DNA of 64,000 nucleotides, taken from FW021-bin31 sp964467635. GTDB taxonomy: Bacteria > Bacteroidota > Bacteroidia > Chitinophagales > Chitinophagaceae. A model generated the notes under the pieces. That model was given only the letters and a program-made list of their open reading frames with translations, searched no databases and was not told the origin of the DNA. The stretch is from positions 1-64,000 of the forward strand of contig CAYXRN010000001.1 in the NCBI GenBank assembly GCA_964467635.1. Reading direction: 5' to 3'. A program made the position numbers and the translations under genes. This document shows, piece after piece, positions 42,777 through 52,051 of the stretch (position 1 is its first letter; each line of letters starts with the position of its first letter).

Positions 42777-44471
42777 ATGGAATTATCTGATAAAAAAAGC
42801 ATTCAACAACTGGTGTTAAGTATGGCTGCCCTCGGGCTAAGGCACATCGTGATTTCACCCGGCTCCCGCAATGCTCCCCTTATTATTTCTTTCCATCGAC
42901 ATCCGGAGATACATTGCTTTAGCATCCGGGACGAGCGGACTGCCGGATTTTATGCATTGGGCAAAGCCTTGGAACTTAACGAACCGGTCGCGCTCCTTTG
43001 TACGAGCGGCTCGGCGGCTTTAAATTATGCGCCGGCAATTTCAGAGGCTTACTATCAGCGTATCCCGTTGATTGTTATCACGGCTGACAGGCCTTCGGAA
43101 TGGATCGATCAGGGGGATGGGCAGACGCTTCGACAAACAGCGGTATACCACCAGTATATACGGAAAAGTTATGTATTGGAAGGAGATGCTGAAAAAGAGG
43201 ATACCCGCTGGTACAACAGGCGTTGTATTAGCGAAGGTTTCATCATAGCCACCAAAACCAACCCAGGCCCGGTACATTTTAATGTCCACTTGGGAGAGCC
43301 TTTGTACGGGACTGAAAAAGTAGAATTAGCATTGCCTCGTGTTTTTAGCGCAGTCACGATAGAAAATAGGTTAGCACAGGCGGAAGTAAAAAGATTGCAG
43401 TTCGATTTTTCCCGCTCGAAAAAAGTGATGATCCTGGTAGGACAACAACGGGCGGCCCAATCTTTAAATACCTTGCTAACTAAGCTTGCTGCAGCCAATA
43501 ACAATACCATTGTCTTGTGTGAGTCAACCTCAAACCTGAACAGCCAGGACTTTATTGAGCATATTGACCGGTGTATCGTTTCAATGGATGATGAAGAACT
43601 CCCGGATTTTATGCCAGATCTGCTGATTACGATAGGCGGTGCTGTGGTGTCCAAAAAAATAAAGGCATCGCTCCGCAAGTATGCTCCGGCGCAACATTGG
43701 AATGTAAGTCCCTATGATGCCTGTATGGATACCTATAAAGCGTTAACCAAAGCTATTCCATTAAAAGCAGATGCTTTTTTTAAACAATTGCTGGAAGCAT
43801 TTCCCGCATCCGTGCATTCGGAGTATAAAAACCGCTGGCAAAACAGGGCAAAGCTGCTGGAGGAAAGGCACCAACGTTTTGTTGACACGGCGTTATTTAG
43901 TGATTTTTTGGTTTTTTCTCAAATTTTTTCCAGATTACCGGAAAATACATTTTTGCACCTGGGTAACAGCACCCCTATTCGTTATGGTCAGCTTTATAAG
44001 AACCTGGCCAAAACCACTCATTGCAACAGAGGCGTTAGTGGAATCGACGGCTGTACAAGTACAGCAATTGGAGCTGCAAGTTGCCATCCCGATCAAAAGT
44101 ATGTTTTGATTACGGGGGATGTCGGCTTTTTTTATGACAGAAATGCTTTTTGGAACGAACATATCCCCGAGAATATAAATATAATTGTGATCAATAATTC
44201 CGGAGGGAGTATATTCCGGATTATCGACGGTCCTTCAAAGACAAAAGAACTGGAAGAATACTTTGAAACAAAACACCATTATTCTGCAAAAGAATTAGTG
44301 GCAGTTTCCGACTGGGAATACCTTCAGGCAAACGATGAAAGGACGTTAATGGTAGCCTTGCATGACTTTTTTAAGCCGGAAACTCAAAAAACGGTTCTGG
44401 AAGTGTTTACACCGAATGAAAGGAATGCGCAGGTCTTAGCTTCGTATTTCGACTATTTAAAACTCAATTAA
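42777..44471 (+). CDS. menD: SEPHCHC synthase, menaquinone biosynthesis
   Basis: 564 residues, thiamine-diphosphate enzyme. SPGSRNAPLIISFHRHPEI, CTSGSAALNYAPAISEAYY and ITADRPSEWIDQGDGQTLRQ are MenD signatures; the ThDP-binding segment is GDVGFFYDRNAFW...NNSGGSIF. It joins isochorismate and 2-oxoglutarate with loss of CO2. One base after menF; menA follows after 22 bases. Confidence 0.95.
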   Translation: MELSDKKSIQQLVLSMAALGLRHIVISPGSRNAPLIISFHRHPEIHCFSIRDERTAGFYALGKALELNEPVALLCTSGSAALNYAPAISEAYYQRIPLIVITADRPSEWIDQGDGQTLRQTAVYHQYIRKSYVLEGDAEKEDTRWYNRRCISEGFIIATKTNPGPVHFNVHLGEPLYGTEKVELALPRVFSAVTIENRLAQAEVKRLQFDFSRSKKVMILVGQQRAAQSLNTLLTKLAAANNNTIVLCESTSNLNSQDFIEHIDRCIVSMDDEELPDFMPDLLITIGGAVVSKKIKASLRKYAPAQHWNVSPYDACMDTYKALTKAIPLKADAFFKQLLEAFPASVHSEYKNRWQNRAKLLEERHQRFVDTALFSDFLVFSQIFSRLPENTFLHLGNSTPIRYGQLYKNLAKTTHCNRGVSGIDGCTSTAIGAASCHPDQKYVLITGDVGFFYDRNAFWNEHIPENINIIVINNSGGSIFRIIDGPSKTKELEEYFETKHHYSAKELVAVSDWEYLQANDERTLMVALHDFFKPETQKTVLEVFTPNERNAQVLASYFDYLKLN

Positions 44472-44493
44472 AATTTCTATAGCCATTGAACAA

Positions 44494-45396
44494 ATGCAAA
44501 AGATCGGATATTGGATCAAATCATTTCGTCTTCGAACTTTACCCCTGGCCTTGTCCAGCGTGATCCTGGGAAGCTTGTTGGCTTATAATAAAGGGTTTTT
44601 CAAGCCTGCTGTGCTGGTGGGCGCGGTACTTACCACGTTATTTCTCCAGATACTAAGTAACCTCGCCAACGATTATGGCGACACTGTACATGGCGTGGAT
44701 AATCAAGAACGAAAAGGTCCCAAACGCAGTTTGCAAAGCGGAGAGATTACTTTAAAGGAAATGAAATGGGGAATTGTTGTCTTTGCTATTTTATCGCTTT
44801 GTTCCGGTATCTGGCTCTTGGTCAAGGGTTTGGAAGGGCTAATGACCCCTTCTTTTTTTATATTGCTTGCGCTGGGCCTGGTGGCTATAGCGGCGGCCTT
44901 GAAGTATACGATCGGGAAGAAACCTTATGGATATATGGGCTTAGGCGATATCGCTGTTTTTACTTTCTTCGGTCTGACAGGTGTTATGGGAACTTACTTT
45001 CTGCAAAGTCAACAAGTTACTTTAGCTGAATGCTTGCCTGCTGTTTCTATTGGTTTGCTGAGTACCGGTGTTCTAAATCTCAATAATCTGCGCGACATGG
45101 AGAACGACCGGGCCAGCGGGAAAAAAACTATCGTTGTCCTATTAGGCGCTAAAAAAGGAAAGGTTTATCACGCGCTATTGATCAGCATAGCCCTGATCAG
45201 TGCGCTTTTTTATACTTTCATGAATGATTATCAGCCTTCCCAACTGATTTATTTTATCACCTTTCCTTTGTTTATCCGAAATGCCATTGTGGTTTTCAAA
45301 TGCAGAGATCTTTCTACCTTAGATCCAGAGTTAAAAAAATTGGCCATTGCTACGTTGTTGTTCTCTCTTACTTTCGGATTTGGTTTAATTATTTAA
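44494..45396 (+). CDS. menA: 1,4-dihydroxy-2-naphthoate prenyltransferase
   Basis: 300 residues with about eight membrane helices, UbiA superfamily. The two Asp-rich loops are NDYGDTVHGVDNQERKGP and LRDMENDRASGKKT. It attaches the polyprenyl chain to 1,4-dihydroxy-2-naphthoate at the membrane, making demethylmenaquinone; the chain derives from isoprenoid units such as those made by the mevalonate operon. One base before menC. Confidence 0.93.
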   Translation: MQKIGYWIKSFRLRTLPLALSSVILGSLLAYNKGFFKPAVLVGAVLTTLFLQILSNLANDYGDTVHGVDNQERKGPKRSLQSGEITLKEMKWGIVVFAILSLCSGIWLLVKGLEGLMTPSFFILLALGLVAIAAALKYTIGKKPYGYMGLGDIAVFTFFGLTGVMGTYFLQSQQVTLAECLPAVSIGLLSTGVLNLNNLRDMENDRASGKKTIVVLLGAKKGKVYHALLISIALISALFYTFMNDYQPSQLIYFITFPLFIRNAIVVFKCRDLSTLDPELKKLAIATLLFSLTFGFGLII

Positions 45397-45397
45397 C

Positions 45398-46453
45398 ATG
45401 TTGCAATGTGATTTTCAAAAATATGTTTTAAAATTTCGTAAGCCTGGGGGCACGTCCCGAGGAGTATTACGGGAAAAAGAAACTTGGATCATCTCCCTTT
45501 TCGAGCAAGGACAAAAAGAGAAAGTGGCTTATGGAGAATGCGGTCTCTTCAGAGGACTGAGCGCTGAAGATCACGCGGAATACGAAGAAAAATTAGCTCA
45601 GGTTTGCAAGGAATTGCCTGTTAAAAAGGAAGCCGTGCTTAAGGAACTTGTGGAATGGCCTTCCATATACTTTGGCGTAGAAATGCTCTTGAAAGACTGG
45701 AATAATAAATCCAAACGCATTTTGTTTAAAAGCCCGTTTACTGAAGGACAGAAAGGTATGGCCATTAACGGGCTGGTATGGATGGGATCTCAGGCATTCA
45801 TGTTGGATCAGGTTGAAGAAAAGTTAAAGGAGGGGTTTAATTGCCTTAAATTGAAAATTGGTGCAATTGATTTTGAAAGTGAGTTGGAAATACTAAGCTT
45901 AATCAGGAAACGATTTAGCGCCGAAGAAATAGAGTTACGCGTTGATGCCAATGGCGCTTTTGCGTTTAATAAAGCTTTGGAAAAGTTAAAACGCCTGTCC
46001 GAGTATGATCTGCATTCCATTGAGCAGCCCATAGGGGCAGGACAGGTTCACGAAATGGCGGAGCTTGTAGCGAAAAGCCCGATACCGATCGCCTTGGATG
46101 AAGAACTTATAGGGATTAATAAGCCGGAAAGCAAACGGCGGCTACTTGAAATAATCCGCCCGGATTACATTATTTTGAAGCCTACGCTGGTGGGTGGTTT
46201 TGCAGGCAGCCTGCAATGGATTCAATATATAGAAGAACAGGGTGGCGGGTGGTGGATCACTTCCGCCCTGGAAAGTAATATAGGATTGAATGCGCTTGCG
46301 CAATTTACCTATACCTTGAATAATTCTCTGCCGCAGGGGCTGGGGACGGGGCAATTGTATACCAATAATTTCAGTTCTCCTTTGATGGTGCAAAATGGAA
46401 GGTTATTTTATAGAAAGGAAAAGGAGTGGGATATGAACCTCTTGAAGCAATGA
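45398..46453 (+). CDS. menC: o-succinylbenzoate synthase
   Basis: 351 residues, enolase superfamily. Catalytic lysine pair in LKLKIGAIDF, metal ligands in RVDANGAF, SIEQPIG and ALDEELIG, and the second catalytic lysine in ILKPTLVGG. It dehydrates SHCHC to o-succinylbenzoate. Its TGA overlaps the menE ATG. Confidence 0.92.
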   Translation: MLQCDFQKYVLKFRKPGGTSRGVLREKETWIISLFEQGQKEKVAYGECGLFRGLSAEDHAEYEEKLAQVCKELPVKKEAVLKELVEWPSIYFGVEMLLKDWNNKSKRILFKSPFTEGQKGMAINGLVWMGSQAFMLDQVEEKLKEGFNCLKLKIGAIDFESELEILSLIRKRFSAEEIELRVDANGAFAFNKALEKLKRLSEYDLHSIEQPIGAGQVHEMAELVAKSPIPIALDEELIGINKPESKRRLLEIIRPDYIILKPTLVGGFAGSLQWIQYIEEQGGGWWITSALESNIGLNALAQFTYTLNNSLPQGLGTGQLYTNNFSSPLMVQNGRLFYRKEKEWDMNLLKQ

Positions 46454-47532
46454 AAGCATTTGTAGATTATAGGAACTTAACGTTAAATGGGGTTACTTTA
46501 GCAGGAAGCGAAATAATTACCTTTTGTGAAAATCAAGGCCCGGGGGTTTTCCATGATGTGGCTCACTTTATTAAAGAATGGTTCCAACCTGAACCTCGCA
46601 TAAAAGTGAGAACCAGTGGGTCAACAGGAAAACCTAAAACCCTTTGGGTGGAAAAGGACAAAATGCTAAAAAGCGCGTCGAGAACCGCCCGGTATTTTGA
46701 TTTTCGAGCCGGTCAAACCGCTTTACTTTGCCTGCCGGTAAACTATATAGCAGGCAAGATGATGATTGTCCGAGCACTTTTTAGTCAATTGAATTTATTA
46801 TGCATCGATCCGGCGGTTGATCCTCTGGCGGTTTTGCCTTCGGAAGTGACGATAGATTTTGCTGCCATGATACCTATGCAGTTGCAACAAGTAAAAGATC
46901 GTCCTGCTTTATCTAAGATAAAAAACATATTGCTCGGCGGTGGGCCGGTGAGTACTGATCTGGAAAAAGCCGTTGGAAATCTGCCGACCCAAGTTTTTCA
47001 TGGATATGGAATGACAGAAACGCTTAGTCACATCGCAATCAGAAAACTCGGTAGTCACGCGCTTGCAGCAGAATATCATGTATTGAATGGAATTAGCATA
47101 ACCCAGGATAGCCGGAGTTGCCTGGTGATTATGGCTCCCGATCTGCCGGACACCCCGGTAAGAACCAATGATGTTGTAACGTTAACGGGAGAAAACAAAT
47201 TCATTTGGAAAGGACGCTTTGATAATGTGGTTAATAGCGGTGGAATAAAGTTGCAGCCTGAAGAATTGGAGAAAAAATTGCAGCCGCTATTGCATAGTCG
47301 CTTTTTTCTTGCCGGAATAAAGGACGATGTTTTTGGGGAAAAACTGGTTCTTATTTTGGAAGACAGCCCTTGGCGTGAGGGCGAAATCAAGAAGTTAAAA
47401 AGCGACATGACAAATTTGTTGGATAAATATGAACTTCCTAAAGCTATTTATTTTGCTCCTGTATTTAAGGAAACCTCAAATGGGAAAATAAATCGTTCAG
47501 CAACGGTCAAGAGCCTAGGAAGTTTTGAATAA
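46450..47532 (+). CDS. menE: o-succinylbenzoate-CoA ligase
   Basis: 360 residues, short for an adenylate-forming enzyme but typical of Bacteroidota MenE, which has a reduced N-terminal region. Motifs: RTSGSTGKPKT (phosphate loop), HGYGMTETLSH, WKGRFDNVVNSGGIK, and the C-terminal catalytic lysine in NGKINRS. It activates o-succinylbenzoate with ATP and CoA. ATG 46450 overlaps the menC stop as ATGA and is preferred over GTG 46426. The operon lacks menB and a thioesterase, which must be elsewhere. Confidence 0.9.
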   Translation: MKAFVDYRNLTLNGVTLAGSEIITFCENQGPGVFHDVAHFIKEWFQPEPRIKVRTSGSTGKPKTLWVEKDKMLKSASRTARYFDFRAGQTALLCLPVNYIAGKMMIVRALFSQLNLLCIDPAVDPLAVLPSEVTIDFAAMIPMQLQQVKDRPALSKIKNILLGGGPVSTDLEKAVGNLPTQVFHGYGMTETLSHIAIRKLGSHALAAEYHVLNGISITQDSRSCLVIMAPDLPDTPVRTNDVVTLTGENKFIWKGRFDNVVNSGGIKLQPEELEKKLQPLLHSRFFLAGIKDDVFGEKLVLILEDSPWREGEIKKLKSDMTNLLDKYELPKAIYFAPVFKETSNGKINRSATVKSLGSFE

Positions 47533-47580
47533 TCCGGACAGGATAAGAACCGATGTACAAATATCGCGGAAACACACTAA

Positions 47581-47614
47581 AACCCTCCCAGCGGCAAAGC
47601 CGCCGAAGAGGGTT
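47581..47614. terminator. Bidirectional terminator between menE and the ComA-family gene
   Basis: AACCCTC (47581-47587) pairs with GAGGGTT (47608-47614), and inside it GCGGC pairs with GCCGC. The stem is followed by CGTTTC on the plus strand and preceded by an A-rich stretch, giving T-rich tails both ways. It lies between convergent genes. Confidence 0.7.
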
Positions 47615-47618
47615 CGTT

Positions 47619-48461
47619 TCATTTATAGGTTACAATTCTGCCCCAGACATCATTGGTTCCCCAGATTCCCTGGCGGGTGCATTCCAGTTGTACGATCTGG
47701 CTGTGATCGACAAACAAATTAGCCTCTGGACCATAGTTCTTAATGTACCATTTAAACACTTGGGGATCGGAAGCCTCAAACATGACGTTTTCCAGGCCGA
47801 GTCCATTGATGAATCTGGCGGGAACATCCACGCGCCATGGGTTGGCATTTTCTGTGACTCCTTCTGATTCCATCATGATAAGGTAGGCACCAGCATCCAA
47901 GAATTGTTTCCCCTGCCTGATGGCATAATCCACATCCTGGGTACCTTCTTGTCTTAACTCTCCCGCCGTCGTATCGCCGCCGGCGCCAAACTGAATGCCG
48001 ATTTCCGGTTTAGCTTTTAACCCCGCTTTTTGTACTTCTTCAATTACCCTTTGCCAGTCGGCCGTAGGGATAGAAATGAATCCGGTAGAAATTTCAATAA
48101 TGTCAAATCCCATTGCTTTACATTCATTGATGTATTTTTTTACCGCTTCCTTTCCTTTGGTCAATACATATTCCATAAAGCCCCCGGTGGAGACCAGCAC
48201 GCCATATTGATGTGCCAGGTCATTCATTTCTTTGATCTTTTTGGGATTCATAAAGGTGAATGAGCCTCCCGCAAATTTGATGCTATCTACATAATTACCG
48301 GTCATCTCTAAAATATCCTTGAAATAACTGATTCCAAAGTTGGAATAGTAAGCCGCTCTTATTTCTGTCATGCCGATCTTACGGGGCTTGGCAGGGCGAT
48401 CATTGCGCTGTAGCCATTCAAAAGCTACAGGGTTTTTTGTGAAATTTTTGTAGTCTATCAT
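47619..48461 (-). CDS. ComA-family phosphosulfolactate synthase-like protein
   Basis: 280 residues, full TIM-barrel length of the ComA/Hsa32 family. Recognisable segments are KPRKIGMTEIR, VDSIKFAGGSF, VSTGGFMEYVL and IIEISTGFISI. ComA of methanogens adds sulfite to phosphoenolpyruvate to give phosphosulfolactate, the first step of coenzyme M synthesis; this organism is not expected to make coenzyme M, so the product use is open. It follows the MmgE/PrpD gene by 22 bases on the same strand and probably shares its promoter. Confidence 0.85.
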   Translation of the reverse strand: MIDYKNFTKNPVAFEWLQRNDRPAKPRKIGMTEIRAAYYSNFGISYFKDILEMTGNYVDSIKFAGGSFTFMNPKKIKEMNDLAHQYGVLVSTGGFMEYVLTKGKEAVKKYINECKAMGFDIIEISTGFISIPTADWQRVIEEVQKAGLKAKPEIGIQFGAGGDTTAGELRQEGTQDVDYAIRQGKQFLDAGAYLIMMESEGVTENANPWRVDVPARFINGLGLENVMFEASDPQVFKWYIKNYGPEANLFVDHSQIVQLECTRQGIWGTNDVWGRIVTYK

Positions 48462-48483
48462 GATTTTAATTTTAAAAGATGAA

Positions 48484-49848
48484 TTAATAAAGCGGACCGG
48501 CTAAAGCTTCCATTAGCTCTTTAACCGAATAATTTTCCAGATCTCTCACAATGCCGATGATATTTTGGCGAGTCTCTTTACTGGTGAATGGCTCCGACAG
48601 GTGATTAAATTTACGTATGATCGTTTCCCAGGAAGCCGGACGGGTATAAAAACCTTCGTAATCTTTTTTTTGAATATGAAGCTCTCTGCCATCTTTTAAG
48701 AAGATGGTTATGTCGCAAGCCATTTCGAGGGGGAAACGATCTGAATATGCTTGCTTCTCATTTACCTGGACTTTCTGCAGCAACAGCTGCACATCTTCTT
48801 TTATAATGCGCTCCTGCAAATATTGTTCAGGTGTTACCTTTCCATCCAGAATCAGCACGGCTATCATGTAGGGAAGACTATGATCTGCTTCTTCTTTTTT
48901 GTGAATGCTTTTCTTTCCGCCTTCCTCTCCTCCACCAATGATATTATAAGCCACGTCAAAGGTCTGAAGCACTATTTTTTCAATTTCCTCTGGTCTGAAG
49001 TCATACTTGTCGGTTAATTCTTCTATGCCTTCCAGGGTTGATTGAGAATGAATTTCTGCATTATATTTTTTAACAATGGTTTTTGTCACGCTTTCCAGGT
49101 CTTCTTGGGCCCAATCTATTTTGAAGTCTCCCACAATGGCTTCTTTAAATCCTTTATTTCCTTCAAACACTTCTTCTGGTCCGGTTATCCCACGCATGGA
49201 AAGAAAGGCGGAGTGCGTGGACGTCCAGCCTGTGGAGGGAAACGCCAGCCCTTTCCAATGGGACAAATTGCCGGTACGGGTAACGCGGAGCGCGTTGTAA
49301 GCAGTGCCGGCAATGGCCATGGCATGGGCTATCTGATCTTCTTTTAGTCCCAGTGCATAAGCAGCACCTGCTGCGGCTCCATAGGCTCCTTGTACGGTAT
49401 GGTCAAAACCTTTATCGCGTACGGGCGCTACATCACTTAACCGGCATTGAACCTGATAGGCAATAGCTAATGCGGTGAGAAAGTCCTTTCCGTTTTTACC
49501 GGCATATTCTGTGGTTGCCATAATACTTCCAATGTTGTCGGAGGGATGGCAAGTTTCGTTTTTGGCCAGATAACTGTCATTATAGTCGAGATAACGAATT
49601 AAGGCTGAATTATAAAAAGCGGCTCTGTCCGGGGCGGTTTTTCCGTTCCCGATAAGGCTGCTTAAGGGATTTCCTCCGAAGTCGTGGATCTGTTCCCGGA
49701 TCATGACAATCGGCGTACCTTTTAAAGCGCCTATGGCGCAACCCAGGGCATCCAATAGCCGCAACTTGAGCTCTTTTGCCGCTTCTTTAGATAGGTCACT
49801 GTAATGGCGATTGTGGATGAATCGTGCCATATGTTGTACTTCAGTCAT
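48484..49848 (-). CDS. MmgE/PrpD family protein
   Basis: 454 residues. Matches the MmgE/PrpD fold: LRLLDALGCAIGAL, YNSALIRYLDYNDSYLAKNETCHPSDN in two pieces around the conserved D-Y-N-D and H-P-S-D-N, and GKGL-like KGLAFPSTGW. The family includes 2-methylcitrate dehydratase and cis-aconitate decarboxylase; without other methylcitrate genes nearby the substrate is unknown. The frame extends to an ATG at 49950, but a strong promoter at 49899-49929 lies inside that extension, so ATG 49848 is chosen. First gene of a two-gene unit with the ComA-family gene. Confidence 0.85.
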   Translation of the reverse strand: MTEVQHMARFIHNRHYSDLSKEAAKELKLRLLDALGCAIGALKGTPIVMIREQIHDFGGNPLSSLIGNGKTAPDRAAFYNSALIRYLDYNDSYLAKNETCHPSDNIGSIMATTEYAGKNGKDFLTALAIAYQVQCRLSDVAPVRDKGFDHTVQGAYGAAAGAAYALGLKEDQIAHAMAIAGTAYNALRVTRTGNLSHWKGLAFPSTGWTSTHSAFLSMRGITGPEEVFEGNKGFKEAIVGDFKIDWAQEDLESVTKTIVKKYNAEIHSQSTLEGIEELTDKYDFRPEEIEKIVLQTFDVAYNIIGGGEEGGKKSIHKKEEADHSLPYMIAVLILDGKVTPEQYLQERIIKEDVQLLLQKVQVNEKQAYSDRFPLEMACDITIFLKDGRELHIQKKDYEGFYTRPASWETIIRKFNHLSEPFTSKETRQNIIGIVRDLENYSVKELMEALAGPLY

Positions 49849-49898
49849 GGCTTTTATTTTTTTGATGAATAAATGAACTTCTTTTATTTTTTGTATAG

Positions 49899-49929
49899 CA
49901 AAGGTATCCCTGTCCCGGTCATTTGTCAA
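49899..49929 (-). promoter_or_regulatory. Promoter of the PrpD-ComA unit
   Basis: On the minus strand TTG (49929-49927), exactly 20 bases, then TACCTTTG (49906-49899): a full match to the Bacteroidota consensus TTG-N19-21-TAnnTTTG. It predicts transcription from about 49892 and decides the translation start of the MmgE/PrpD gene. Confidence 0.7.
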
Positions 49930-50008
49930 TGGGGCAAAGGCGATTAGCATTATGGGTAAAAGCGATTGGAGGCAAGTAGGCCGGATGATCGGAAAGGCGA
50001 GTGTCCGA

Positions 50009-50920
50009 CTATCGCCCGGCGTTTTTCAAAGGAAGGTTATTTAAGATTTCTTTTTTGATCACCTTGGTAATCCTGTTTTTTTCAAAACCTCTCGGCGTGA
50101 CCAGAATGATGGTTCTGCTGACTTCGGGGTTGGTAATAGGTTTTACCATTTTTATTCTTCTTTCGCCCATATACAGGCAAGCTAGTTCTGGCAACAGGGT
50201 TAAACCACCGTTGCGGTCTATGATTTTGCGGATGGTTTCCAGGGATCCGCTTTGGTAATTGATGTTATTTATTTTATTGAGCAGGGGATGCCGGGCGGCT
50301 TCTCGTTTGTTGGATAAAAAATAATCTCTGAATTCCTTATGTAGAATAAGGTCCTCTATAGGGATGTCTGCCCATTGGATTTTTTCACGAGAAGCCAGGG
50401 GGTGCCGCAGGTTCATATACAGCACAAACTTTTCTTCAAAAATGGGATCTTCATAGAAGCCTTCTTTTCCAAACGGGGCGAGGGTGACCGCGCCATCCAA
50501 ATGCCCGTTTTCAAAAAAAGTGATCATCTCTTTTTCGCTGAGCTCCTCTAGCTGAATATGCAGCTCGGGGTATTTCTTAGAAAGCGGCGATATGAAGAGC
50601 GGAAGCAGATAGGGTGCCACCATAGGCAGAATACCCAGTCGGAAATTGCCCTCCGGACGGTTATTCATTTTTCCGGCAATTCCAATAAATACTTTCTGTG
50701 CTTCCAGTATTATTCTGGCCTGATCAATAAGGTCAGCGCCTTTCATTGTTGGTGTGACTGGGATGCGCGACCTGTCGAATATCATGATGCCGAATTCTTT
50801 TTCCAGCCGTTGGATTTCTTTACTTAGCGTAGATTGCGCAATTTCACATTCATCGGCTGCGCGACTAAAATTCCGATGACGCTCTACGGCAACAATATAT
50901 TTTAACTGGTTAAAATTCAT
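50009..50920 (-). CDS. LysR family regulator, OxyR-like without redox cysteines
   Basis: 303 residues from ATG 50920. N-terminal winged helix MNFNQLKYIVAVERHRNFSR and AQSTLSKEIQRLEKEFG; the C-terminal half is a LysR effector domain. Overall shape resembles OxyR, but the effector domain lacks the pair of redox cysteines (the only Cys is in LACLYM), so it probably senses a small ligand. It is just upstream of the PrpD-ComA unit on the same strand and divergent from lplA. Codons upstream of 50920 are not LysR-like. Confidence 0.88.
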   Translation of the reverse strand: MNFNQLKYIVAVERHRNFSRAADECEIAQSTLSKEIQRLEKEFGIMIFDRSRIPVTPTMKGADLIDQARIILEAQKVFIGIAGKMNNRPEGNFRLGILPMVAPYLLPLFISPLSKKYPELHIQLEELSEKEMITFFENGHLDGAVTLAPFGKEGFYEDPIFEEKFVLYMNLRHPLASREKIQWADIPIEDLILHKEFRDYFLSNKREAARHPLLNKINNINYQSGSLETIRKIIDRNGGLTLLPELACLYMGERRIKMVKPITNPEVSRTIILVTPRGFEKNRITKVIKKEILNNLPLKNAGR

Positions 50921-51008
50921 CGTCGGTTCACTGAGTTCTGTAAAGATAAGAAGTATCGTCAATTTCTGAAAGATGCAGGGTAGGTTCGATTTAGATCTCA
51001 ATTTTAGT

Positions 51009-51016
51009 TACTTTTG
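51009..51016 (+). promoter_or_regulatory. Candidate -7 box of the lipoate ligase promoter
   Basis: TACTTTTG fits TAnnTTTG; TTC at 50985-50987 is a possible weak -33 at 21 bases. Lies between divergent lysR and lplA, where a LysR operator could also act. Confidence 0.4.
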
Positions 51017-51043
51017 ATTCAACTTTGAATAATTTGATAATTG

Positions 51044-51050
51044 AAGGAGG
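51044..51050 (+). promoter_or_regulatory. Strong Shine-Dalgarno sequence before lplA
   Basis: AAGGAGG ends 8 bases before the ATG at 51059 and fixes that start. Such strong sites are rare in this window. Confidence 0.7.
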
Positions 51051-51058
51051 CGTAATCG

Positions 51059-52039
51059 ATGTTATGTATTTATCATGAGTCCACCGACCCTTACTTTAAT
51101 GTGGCGACCGATGAGTATATTTTAAAACATATTGATGAGGACTGTTTTATGTTATGGCGAAACGACAATGCGATTATTGTCGGAAAATATCAAAATACTT
51201 TATCGGAGATTAATTACGATTATGTAAAGGCGAACCATATTGCTGTCGTCAGAAGGCTGTCCGGTGGTGGAGCTGTCTATCATGACTTGGGCAACCTCAA
51301 TTTTTCCTTCACGAAAGCCGGGAAAAACAGCAACCTTTCCGATTTTGAAAAATTCACGCGTCCCATCGTAGATGTTTTACGTCAATTAGGGGCCAATGCG
51401 CGGTTTGAAGGTAAAAATGACCTGATGATCGATGGTATGAAAATAGCGGGCAACGCCGAGCATATCTATAAAAATAAGATCTTGCACCACGGCTGCCTGT
51501 TATTTTCTTCAGAAATGAGAAATGTAAGCGAAGCCTTACAGATCAATCCTGTCAAATACATTGACAAGGCGGTTAAATCCGTACCCAAAAGGGTAACAAA
51601 TATTTCTGATCATTTAAAGACACGCCTAACAATAACCCAGTTTACTCAAAAACTCATGGCACATGTCATCTCGATTTATCCGAACTGTCGGCCGTACACT
51701 TTTACGGCCGAAGACCTTAGAGAGATAAAAAAACTCAGAGATGAAAAATATGCCACCCGCGAATGGAATTACGGTAAATCGCCGAATTATAATTTTAAAA
51801 AGGCGATAAGGACGAAAGGCGGACTGCTCGAAATGAACCTGGATGTAAAAAAAGGAGTTATTGCGCAGGCCAAGATTTTCGGTGATTTCTTTTCCGAAAA
51901 GGGAATTATTGAAATTGAAGAGGCACTAGTGGATACCGCACATGAAGAAAAAGCGATCAGAGCAGTTTTATCGGACTTTCCTATTGAAAAGCATTTTCGT
52001 GACATTACGGTCGATGACCTGATCACCGCTGTTTTTTGA
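51059..52039 (+). CDS. lplA: Lipoate-protein ligase
   Basis: 326 residues. The lipoate-binding motif RRLSGGGAVYHDLGNLNFS is complete, and LMIDGMKIAGNAEHIYKNKILHHG in the centre carries the adenylate site (quoted as two overlapping parts: DGMKIAGNAE, KILHHGCLLF). The C-terminal domain is present, so it is LplA1-like and can activate free lipoate with ATP and attach it to dehydrogenase E2 and GcvH proteins. Single gene; convergent with the hydrolase gene 12 bases downstream. Confidence 0.93.
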   Translation: MLCIYHESTDPYFNVATDEYILKHIDEDCFMLWRNDNAIIVGKYQNTLSEINYDYVKANHIAVVRRLSGGGAVYHDLGNLNFSFTKAGKNSNLSDFEKFTRPIVDVLRQLGANARFEGKNDLMIDGMKIAGNAEHIYKNKILHHGCLLFSSEMRNVSEALQINPVKYIDKAVKSVPKRVTNISDHLKTRLTITQFTQKLMAHVISIYPNCRPYTFTAEDLREIKKLRDEKYATREWNYGKSPNYNFKKAIRTKGGLLEMNLDVKKGVIAQAKIFGDFFSEKGIIEIEEALVDTAHEEKAIRAVLSDFPIEKHFRDITVDDLITAVF

Positions 52040-52051
52040 TGTACATGGGGG

